Assembly (NCBI RefSeq): GCF_003014735.1
Contig: NZ_PYAX01000023.1
Span: forward strand, 28,336 to 92,335
Length of the DNA: 64,000 bases
Origin: Saccharothrix carnea
GTDB taxonomy: Bacteria; Actinomycetota; Actinomycetes; Mycobacteriales; Pseudonocardiaceae
Reading direction: 5' to 3'
Positions 58,335 through 64,000 of this stretch are shown piece by piece. Under the pieces are notes generated by a model. It was not told where the DNA came from. It made no database searches and worked only from the letters and a program-made list of their open reading frames with translations. Made by a program: the position numbers and the translations under genes. Position 1 is the stretch's first letter, and every line of letters begins with the position of its first letter.

Positions 58335-59810
58335 ATGGCCATCAGCTCCAAGGCGCGCCCGTACCTGATCGTCATCGTCCTGGTGCTGGTGGTGGCCGGG
58401 GTCGTGGTGGCCAGGCTGCCCCGGGACCAGCCGACCGCGGCGCCCACCACGGCCGCCGCGACCACTCCCCCGGTGGTGAACGCCGAGGGCGGTGCCGGCG
58501 CGGGCGACGCGTACTACCCGCAGGACGGCAACACCGGTTACGACGTCAGCGCCTACGACGTGTCGGTCACCTACGACCCGGCGACGAAGCGGCTGGAGGG
58601 GGTCGCGCGGATCACCGCGAAGGCGACCGCCGACCTGTCCCGGTTCAACCTCGACCTGTACGCGCTCGAGGTCACCGGCGTGGACGTGGGCGAGCGGCCG
58701 GCCGCGACCTTCCACCAGGAAGGCGACCACGAGCTGGTCATCACGCCCGAGGCGCCCCTGGTGAACGGCGAGGAGTTCACCACCACCGTCCGGTACGGCG
58801 GCGAGCCGACCCTGTTCGAGGACCGCGCGCTGGGCCGCAGCGGCTGGCAGGTCTCGACCTCCGGCGGTGCGTTCGCGGCGGGCGAACCGCACTCGGCGAC
58901 CACCTGGTTCCCGGCCAACGACACCCCGCGCGACAAGGCGTCGTTCGCGTTGACCGCACGCGTGCCGGAGGGCTGGTCGGTGATCTCCAACGGCGTCGAG
59001 CGGGGTTCGCAGACGACAGACGGCTGGACGTCGTTCCGCTGGGTCGCCGAGCAGCCGATGGCCACCTACCTGACCACGATCGCGATCGACCGGTGGACCG
59101 TGGAGCGGTCCACGCTGCCCGATGGCACGCCCGTGGTGGACGCCTACGCGCCGGGCGCGGAGAACACCCGGCAGCACCAGCGGCGGCTGCCGGAGGTGCT
59201 CGCGTTCCTGGCCGAGAAGTTCGGCCCGTACCCGTTCGAGGCGGCGGGTGGGATCTTCCTGGCCGACAACATCGGCTTCTCGCTGGAGACCCAGACCCGG
59301 CCGATCTACGCGGCGTGGGCGGACCTCGACACCGTCGTGCACGAGAACGCGCACCAGTGGTTCGGCGACTCGGTGAGCCTGGAGAACTGGGCCGACATCT
59401 GCCTGAACGAGTGCTTCGCCTCCTACGCCCAGTGGCTGTGGGCCGAGGCCAAGGAGGACGTCGACCTGGACGAGCGGTACCGCGCCGAGGTCGAGCGGGT
59501 CGCCGACCGGGAGACGTACTGGAACCGCAAGCTCTACGACATGGGCCGCGGCAACGAGTTCCGCGGCGTCTACGACAAGGGCCAGCTCGCGCTGCACGCG
59601 CTGCGCCGGCAGGTCGGCGACCCGGCGTTCGACCGGGTGCTCAAGGACTGGACGGCGGCGAACCGGGACGGCAACGCGTCGTGGCCGGAGTTCGAGGCGC
59701 ACGTGGAGCGGGTGTCGGGGCAGGACCTGGACGCGTTCTTCGGCGCGTGGTTCCGGGGCACCGAGGTGCCCGCCGACGAGTTCCTGTACCCCGGACCGCT
59801 GCGCCGGTAA
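58335..59810 (+). CDS. M1-family zinc metallopeptidase, membrane-anchored
   Basis: 491 residues from ATG 58335. One N-terminal anchor (about 9-28, YLIVIVLVLVVAGVVVA), an Ala/Thr linker, an N-terminal beta domain, then the catalytic domain with HEXXH as VHENAHQWFGD and the third ligand Glu in NECFASYAQWLW, 18 residues later. The usual GAMEN exopeptidase motif is replaced by GFSLETQTRP, as in a bacterial subgroup. C-terminal domain is short and helical. Faces outward; peptide processing is expected. Confidence 0.9.
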   Translation: MAISSKARPYLIVIVLVLVVAGVVVARLPRDQPTAAPTTAAATTPPVVNAEGGAGAGDAYYPQDGNTGYDVSAYDVSVTYDPATKRLEGVARITAKATADLSRFNLDLYALEVTGVDVGERPAATFHQEGDHELVITPEAPLVNGEEFTTTVRYGGEPTLFEDRALGRSGWQVSTSGGAFAAGEPHSATTWFPANDTPRDKASFALTARVPEGWSVISNGVERGSQTTDGWTSFRWVAEQPMATYLTTIAIDRWTVERSTLPDGTPVVDAYAPGAENTRQHQRRLPEVLAFLAEKFGPYPFEAAGGIFLADNIGFSLETQTRPIYAAWADLDTVVHENAHQWFGDSVSLENWADICLNECFASYAQWLWAEAKEDVDLDERYRAEVERVADRETYWNRKLYDMGRGNEFRGVYDKGQLALHALRRQVGDPAFDRVLKDWTAANRDGNASWPEFEAHVERVSGQDLDAFFGAWFRGTEVPADEFLYPGPLRR

Positions 59811-59849
59811 CCGGATCAGCCGGTTAGTGAAACTGGCTAGAGTGGTTAC

Positions 59850-60461
59850 ATGGCGACGTGGACGAGGACGCTGACCCGCCCGGACGGGCAGAGCTTCCGC
59901 TTCGACCCCGGCAGCTTCGCGCTCGAACTGCTGGTCAGCGGTGGCCCGGGCGAGCTGCGCGTGTTCGAGGCGCTGCACGCGCCGGACGACCTGGCGGCGT
60001 GGCTGGCCGACTCGCGCCTCGCCGCGACCGCGCCGTTCACCGCGGCCGACGTGCGGGTCACCGAAGCCGAGCTGGCCGCGGTGAAGGAGCTGCGCGACGC
60101 GTTCTGGCGGGTCGCGCGGTCGATGGTCCGCGGCGGCGACCTGCCGTCCGCCGACCTGGACGTGCTCAACGCGGCCACCGCCGAGACGCCCCGGCCGGTC
60201 GTCGACCCGCACACGCGCGCGTTGACGTGGGCGAGGCCCATCACCGGCACGCAGGTGCTCGGCGCGGCGGCCCGGGACGCGGTCGAGCTGGTGGCCCGGG
60301 GCGGCGTGCGCGAGTGCTCGGCGGACAACTGCGGCCTGCTGTTCGTGGACACCTCCCGGGCAGGCAACCGCCGCTGGTGCTCGATGGAGCGCTGTGGGAA
60401 CAGGCACAAGGTCCGCGCCCACCGAGCACGCCACGAGACGGAAACCGCCGAGGCGCAGTAA
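59850..60461 (+). CDS. CGNR zinc-finger (ABATE-like) regulator
   Basis: 203 residues from ATG 59850. An N-terminal ABATE domain (FALELLVSGGPGELRVFEALHAPDDLAAWL...VKELRDAFWRVARSMV) is followed by the C-terminal zinc finger CSADNCGLLFVDTSRAGNRRWCSMERCGNRHKVRAHRAR, with four Cys and the CGNR signature. These are stress-linked DNA-binding proteins. A TAGAGT (59838-59843) sits where a -10 would be for a transcript starting at the ATG, so the gene may be leaderless. Confidence 0.88.
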   Translation: MATWTRTLTRPDGQSFRFDPGSFALELLVSGGPGELRVFEALHAPDDLAAWLADSRLAATAPFTAADVRVTEAELAAVKELRDAFWRVARSMVRGGDLPSADLDVLNAATAETPRPVVDPHTRALTWARPITGTQVLGAAARDAVELVARGGVRECSADNCGLLFVDTSRAGNRRWCSMERCGNRHKVRAHRARHETETAEAQ

Positions 60462-60471
60462 CGTCGTGGGC

Positions 60472-60780
60472 ATGGCGGTTGTGAAGATCAACGCGATCCA
60501 CGTGCCCGATGGTTCCGGCCCCGAGCTGGAGAAGCGGTTCGCCGCACGGCTCGGCGCGGTCGACTCCGAACCCGGCTTCCTCGGCTTCCAGCTCCTGCGG
60601 CCGGTCAAGGGCGACGACCGGTACTTCGTGGTGACGCAGTGGGAGACCGAGGAGGACTTCCAGAATTGGCTGGGCGGCAAGGCCAAGGAGGCGCACTCCG
60701 GCGAGCGGGCCAAGCCGGTCGGCACCGGGTCGGACCTGCTGGAGTTCGAGGTCGTGCTCAGCTCCGAAGCGAAGAAGTGA
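60472..60780 (+). CDS. mhuD: MhuD-like haem-degrading oxygenase (ABM family)
   Basis: 102 residues from ATG 60472. MAVVKINAIHVPDGSGPELEKRFAARL and GFLGFQLLRPVKGDDRYFVVTQWE are close to mycobacterial MhuD (Rv3592). The residues important in MhuD align: Asn7, Trp66 and His75 (haem ligand). MhuD breaks haem into mycobilin, releasing iron. Neighbouring genes (alpha/beta hydrolase, mutY, carbonic anhydrase) are those around Rv3592, supporting orthology. 11 bp after the CGNR gene. Confidence 0.88.
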   Translation: MAVVKINAIHVPDGSGPELEKRFAARLGAVDSEPGFLGFQLLRPVKGDDRYFVVTQWETEEDFQNWLGGKAKEAHSGERAKPVGTGSDLLEFEVVLSSEAKK

Positions 60781-60804
60781 CACCCCGGAAGTGATGCTCC
60801 CGAG

Positions 60805-61602
60805 GTGAACGAGGCGCTCGACCGCGCGGCGGAACTGGTCAAGGCCGCCGGCGCGGTGCTGGTGTGCGCGGGTGCCGGGATGGGCGTCGACTCGGGCCTG
60901 CCCGACTTCCGCGGTGCCACCGGCTTCTGGCAGGCCTACCCGCCCTACGAGCGGCTGGGCCTGCGGTTCGAGGAGTTGGCCGACCCGGTGCACTTCGTGG
61001 AGGACCCGGCGCTCGCGTGGGGCTTCTACGGGCACCGGCTCGACCTGTACCGGCGCACGGTGCCGCACGACGGGTTCCGCGTGCTGCGGGAGTGGGGCGC
61101 GCGGGTGTTCACGTCCAACGTGGACGGCCAGTTCCAGCGGGCCGGGTTCACCGACGTGGCCGAGGTGCACGGGTCGATCCACCACCTGCAGTGCGTGGAG
61201 CCCTGCACGGACGACGTGTGGCCCGCCGACGGCGTCGTGGTAGACGTGGACCCGGAGACGATGCGCGCCACCGGGCCGCTGCCGTCGTGCCGCAACTGCG
61301 GTGGGCTCGCGAGGCCGAACATCCTCATGTTCGGCGACTGGTCGTGGATCGGCGGGCCGTCGCAGAAGGCGCTGGACGAGCTGGCCCAGTGGCGGCGTGC
61401 CCGGCGCGACCTGGTCGTGCTGGAGATCGGAGCCGGTCAGGCGGTGCCGACCGTGCGGCGGCAGGCGGAGCTGGCCAGCGCCGCCTCGGGCGCGCTGATC
61501 AGGATCAACCCGCGTGAGCCGGAGGTGCGGCACGGGCGCGGGGTGTCGCTGCCCTTGGGCGCGCTGGAGGCGATCACCGGGCTGGCACGACGAATCGGGT
61601 GA
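60805..61602 (+). CDS. Sir2-family NAD-dependent protein deacylase
   Basis: 265 residues from GTG 60805. NAD-binding GAGMGVDSGLPDFRG (23-37), SNVDGQF, catalytic His122 in EVHGS, zinc ligands Cys130, Cys134, Cys162 and Cys165. The ribose-binding NILMFGDWSW follows. All residues for NAD-dependent deacylation are present; the TSNVDGQFQRAG variant differs from the common TQNVDGLHQRAG and marks a distinct subgroup. Substrate unknown. The last 29 bp overlap the converging EEP gene. Confidence 0.88.
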   Translation: MNEALDRAAELVKAAGAVLVCAGAGMGVDSGLPDFRGATGFWQAYPPYERLGLRFEELADPVHFVEDPALAWGFYGHRLDLYRRTVPHDGFRVLREWGARVFTSNVDGQFQRAGFTDVAEVHGSIHHLQCVEPCTDDVWPADGVVVDVDPETMRATGPLPSCRNCGGLARPNILMFGDWSWIGGPSQKALDELAQWRRARRDLVVLEIGAGQAVPTVRRQAELASAASGALIRINPREPEVRHGRGVSLPLGALEAITGLARRIG

Positions 61603-62548
61603 CGACGGCCCGGTGGTCCGAGCCGGGCACCTCGACCACCTCGAACTCCTCCACCGGGCACCGGTCGTCCACCAGCACGTGGTCGATGGCCACCGGCGGC
61701 GGCCACAGCGCGCCGCCGGACGGCCAGGTCGGGTTCAGGCCCTCGCCGAGCTGGTCGGCGGCGTCCACGTAACCGCTGTTGAGCAGCCGGCGCAGGCCCG
61801 CGTGGTCCAGGGTGGCGTTGAAGTCGCCGGCGAGCACGCGCACCGGCCCGCCCAGTTCCCGCTCGGGCAGGCCCGCCATGTCCCGCAGCCAGTTCCCCGG
61901 CCCCGCGTCGACCACGGGCGGCAGCGGGTGCACCGACAGGATCTCCACGTCCGCACCGGGCAGGTCGACCAGCGCGCCCGCCTGGCGCAGCGTGCTGGGC
62001 GGCGTGAGCGTGCGCGGTGCCAGCGGGTAGCGGGACGCGAGGCCGGAACCGGAGCCGCCCGGCTCGTCCAGGAAGTGCCGGTGCGGCAGCACCTCGTCCA
62101 GGCCCGCGCGTTCCAGGTCGAGCACCATCTCGGGGGTCAGCTCCTGCATCGCGAGCACGTCCACGTCGTGCGCCCGCACCGCCGCCACGACGGCTTCCGC
62201 CTCCGCCCTGCCGACCAGCAGGTTCGCCGCCATCACGGTCACCACCTGGCCCACGCCCACCGGCCGTGAGTCGGGGAACGCCCTCGGCGCGACCGCCGCC
62301 ACCAGCACCACGGCGACCAGCGACGTGACCGTGCCGACCGCCCACCGCCGCAGCAGCAGCGCCAGCCCGCCCAGCACCACGCCCGCCGCCGTGAAGTAGG
62401 GCGTCAGCGCGGTCGTGGCGGCCAGGTACCGGGTGCCGTCGATGCCCAGCAGCCGGGTGGCCGCGGCGAGCAGGAACGCGACAGCCGCCAATACCAGCAG
62501 GAACGTCGTCCCCTTGCGCCTGGTCCGGCGTTCCTCGATGTCGACCAC
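61574..62548 (-). CDS. Membrane endonuclease/exonuclease/phosphatase (EEP) family protein
   Basis: 324 residues from GTG 62548. Three N-terminal spans (about 15-95: FLLVLAAVAFLLAAATRLL; LTPYFTAAGVVLGGLALLL; VTSLVAVVLVAAVAP), then an EEP domain facing outward: VMAANLLVG, LAMQELTP (Glu), LSVHPLPP, VLAGDFNATLDH (Asp, Asn) and IDHVLVD...GSDHRAVV (Asp, His). Such proteins cleave DNA, phospholipids or phosphoinositides; the target is unknown. Its start is 18 bp from divergent pcp. Confidence 0.87.
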   Translation of the reverse strand: MVDIEERRTRRKGTTFLLVLAAVAFLLAAATRLLGIDGTRYLAATTALTPYFTAAGVVLGGLALLLRRWAVGTVTSLVAVVLVAAVAPRAFPDSRPVGVGQVVTVMAANLLVGRAEAEAVVAAVRAHDVDVLAMQELTPEMVLDLERAGLDEVLPHRHFLDEPGGSGSGLASRYPLAPRTLTPPSTLRQAGALVDLPGADVEILSVHPLPPVVDAGPGNWLRDMAGLPERELGGPVRVLAGDFNATLDHAGLRRLLNSGYVDAADQLGEGLNPTWPSGGALWPPPVAIDHVLVDDRCPVEEFEVVEVPGSDHRAVVTRFVVPAR

Positions 62549-62566
62549 GCGTTCTAGTCTGCCCGA

Positions 62567-63199
62567 GTGGACGTTTTGCTGACGGGCTTCGAACCGTTCG
62601 CCGGCGAGGACACCAACCCGTCGTGGGACGCGGTCGACGCGGTGCGACCGGACGGCTACCGGCTGACGAAGCTGCGCCTGCCGTGCGTGTTCGGCGAGTC
62701 GATCACCGCGTTGCGCGAAGCCATCGCGGCCCGCCGTTACGACCTGGTGGTGTGCGTGGGCCAGGCGGGCGGACGGGTCGGCATCACGCCGGAACGCGTC
62801 GCGGTGAACCTGGACGACGCCCGGATCCCGGACAACGCGGGCGCCCAGCCCATCGACGAGCCGGTGGTGCCGGGCGGCCCGGCCGCGTACTTCACCGGGC
62901 TGCCGGTGAAGGCGTGCGTGGCGGCACTGGAGGCCGAGGGCATCCCGGCGTCGGTGTCGCACACGGCGGGCACGTTCGTGTGCAACCACGTGTTCTACGG
63001 CCTCATGCACCTGGTCGCTACCGAGTACCCGGGCGTGCGCGGCGGCTTCGTGCACGTGCCGTTCTCGCCCGAGCAGGCCGAGGGCCGCGACCTGCCCAGC
63101 CTGCCCGTCGCCACCACGGCCAGGGCGCTGGAGCTGATCGTCCGCACGGCGCTGACCACGTCCACCGACCTGCACACCACTGCCGGCGCCCTGCACTGA
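62567..63199 (+). CDS. pcp: Pyroglutamyl-peptidase I
   Basis: 210 residues from GTG 62567. Removes N-terminal pyroglutamate from peptides. Catalytic triad by family motifs: Glu76 (GITPERVAVN), Cys139 (AGTFVCNH) and His163 (GGFVHVPFSPEQ). TGFEPFAGEDTNPSWDAV begins the fold. Cytoplasmic C15 peptidase, usual length. Ends in a bidirectional terminator before clpC. Confidence 0.94.
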   Translation: MDVLLTGFEPFAGEDTNPSWDAVDAVRPDGYRLTKLRLPCVFGESITALREAIAARRYDLVVCVGQAGGRVGITPERVAVNLDDARIPDNAGAQPIDEPVVPGGPAAYFTGLPVKACVAALEAEGIPASVSHTAGTFVCNHVFYGLMHLVATEYPGVRGGFVHVPFSPEQAEGRDLPSLPVATTARALELIVRTALTTSTDLHTTAGALH

Positions 63200-63212
63200 C
63201 CCCCCTGAACAG

Positions 63213-63250
63213 CCGAAACGCCCCCCGGGCGAACCCGAGGGGCGTTTCGG
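63213..63250. terminator. Bidirectional terminator between pcp and clpC
   Basis: CCGAAACGCCCC / GGGGCGTTTCGG, 12-bp perfect stem, with an inner GGG-CGAA-CCC tetraloop hairpin. Serves two converging genes. Confidence 0.85.
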
Positions 63251-63264
63251 TCAGGCGTCGTGCG

Positions 63265-64000
63265 TCAGGCGGACTCGGAGTCCGAGTCTCCGCCCGAGTC
63301 GCCACCGGACGACGCGAGGTCGACCGGCGGGGCGTCGGGCACCCGCAGCGGCTTGGCCTCGCCGCGGAAGGTGAAGTGCGCCTTGTCGTCGGCCTCGGAC
63401 TCGCCGTCCCAGCCCTCGACGTCGGTGAGGATGATCTGGCCGGGCTGGATCTCCCCGAACAGGATCTTCTCCGACAGCTGGTCCTCGATCTCCCGCTGGA
63501 TCGTGCGACGCAGCGGCCGGGCACCCAGCACGGGGTCGAACCCGCGCTTGGCCAGCAGCTTCTTCGCGCGATCGGTGAGCTCGATCGCCATGTCCTTGTT
63601 CTTCAACTGCGTCTCGACGCGGGCGATCATCAGGTCCACCATCTTGATGATCTCGTCCTGCGTGAGCTGGTGGAAGACGATGATGTCGTCGATGCGGTTG
63701 AGGAACTCGGGCCGGAAGTGCTTCTTCAGCTCGTCGTTGACCTTGTTCTTCATGCGCTCGTAGTTGGACGCGGTGTCCTGACCCGAGGTGAAGCCCAAGC
63801 CAACGGCCTTGCTGATGTCCGACGTGCCCAGGTTGGACGTGAAGATGATGACGGTGTTCTTGAAGTCCACCGTCCGGCCCTGCCCATCGGTCAGGCGGCC
63901 GTCCTCCAGCACCTGGAGCAGCGTGTTGTAGACCTCCTGGTGGGCCTTCTCGATCTCGTCGAACAGCACCACCGAGAACGGCTTGCGGCGCACCTTCTCG
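63265..64000 (-). CDS. clpC: ATP-dependent Clp protease ATP-binding subunit ClpC, C-terminal part
   Basis: The visible 244 residues are the end of the second AAA+ module and the C-terminal D2-small domain. Walker B SVVLFDEIEKAH, sensor 1 IIFTSNLGTSDI, arginine finger region FRPEFLNRIDDIIVFHQL, sensor 2 GARPLRRTIQREIEDQLSEKIL. The acidic tail ends SSGGDSGGDSDSESA. ClpC unfolds proteins for ClpP1P2. The N-terminus, first AAA+ module and Walker A of the second lie beyond 64000. Confidence 0.95.
   Translation of the reverse strand, partial: EKVRRKPFSVVLFDEIEKAHQEVYNTLLQVLEDGRLTDGQGRTVDFKNTVIIFTSNLGTSDISKAVGLGFTSGQDTASNYERMKNKVNDELKKHFRPEFLNRIDDIIVFHQLTQDEIIKMVDLMIARVETQLKNKDMAIELTDRAKKLLAKRGFDPVLGARPLRRTIQREIEDQLSEKILFGEIQPGQIILTDVEGWDGESEADDKAHFTFRGEAKPLRVPDAPPVDLASSGGDSGGDSDSESA

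Noticed and set aside
60805..61602. SirTM-type (class M) ADP-ribosylating sirtuin
   Set aside because: The catalytic His (EVHGS) and four zinc cysteines of ordinary deacylases are present, and there is no linked macrodomain or GcvH-L gene.

Overview
The window is about 72-75% GC by eye, with many GTG starts, GTGA/TGATG start-stop overlaps and several genes that appear to be read from leaderless transcripts. Gene content (CarD, LpqE, RadA, an MhuD-like haem oxygenase, SARP and CGNR regulators, ROK/LacI-controlled sugar ABC importers) points to an actinomycete chromosome. The conserved blocks and the long NB-ARC/TPR SARP fit Pseudonocardiales (Saccharothrix/Actinosynnema/Lentzea-like); that placement is inference, not a database result. 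No prophage, integrase, transposase or CRISPR array was seen.

Left part (1-14.8 kb): an L-fuconate catabolic pair (fucD, cut by the left edge, and an FAH-family hydrolase) diverges from a large secreted subtilase across a region with two near-identical 15-bp operator palindromes. A BadF-type kinase and a DUF3159 membrane protein follow, separated by a mosaic of nested inverted repeats. Next is a compact operon: ROK regulator, sugar-binding lipoprotein, two permeases, GH4 6-phospho-glycosidase and BadF kinase, apparently a pathway that imports a disaccharide by ABC transporter and only then phosphorylates and splits it. An SGNH hydrolase ends this part.

14.8-30.5 kb: a 138-bp imperfect inverted repeat, a 930-residue SARP/NB-ARC/TPR regulator diverging from an ADP-ribosylglycohydrolase with an altered metal site, an OmpR-type two-component pair, an aldo/keto reductase with an in-frame 21-bp tandem duplication, a secreted von Willebrand A protein, tRNA-Thr(UGU), a ThrE-type exporter, then otsA and an unusual otsB-GH15 fusion that could make and break trehalose.

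30.5-39.9 kb: conserved housekeeping block radA, lpqE / carD, ispD, ispF, a PPOX protein, a HAD protein, cysS, rlmB, and an AlgI-like MBOAT acyltransferase. disA, which usually sits beside radA in mycobacteria and streptomycetes, is not here.

39.9-54.9 kb: accessory transport and signalling: an MFS permease, a membrane GGDEF protein, a zinc/manganese ABC system (znuACB order) with a candidate Zur-type box, msiK, a Phd/PIN toxin-antitoxin pair, the malEFG maltose importer and its LacI-type regulator malR (three matching GCAAR-NN-YTTGC-type palindromes tie msiK, malE and malR together), a second LacI regulator and a luciferase-like monooxygenase.

54.9-64 kb: a second conserved block resembling the mycobacterial Rv3587c-to-clpC1 region: membrane protein, beta-carbonic anhydrase, mutY, a 2'-5' RNA ligase-like protein, alpha/beta hydrolase, M1 aminopeptidase, CGNR regulator, mhuD, a sirtuin, an EEP-family phosphoesterase, pcp, and clpC running off the right edge. 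Several gene pairs here start back-to-back within 20 bp or overlap tail to tail.
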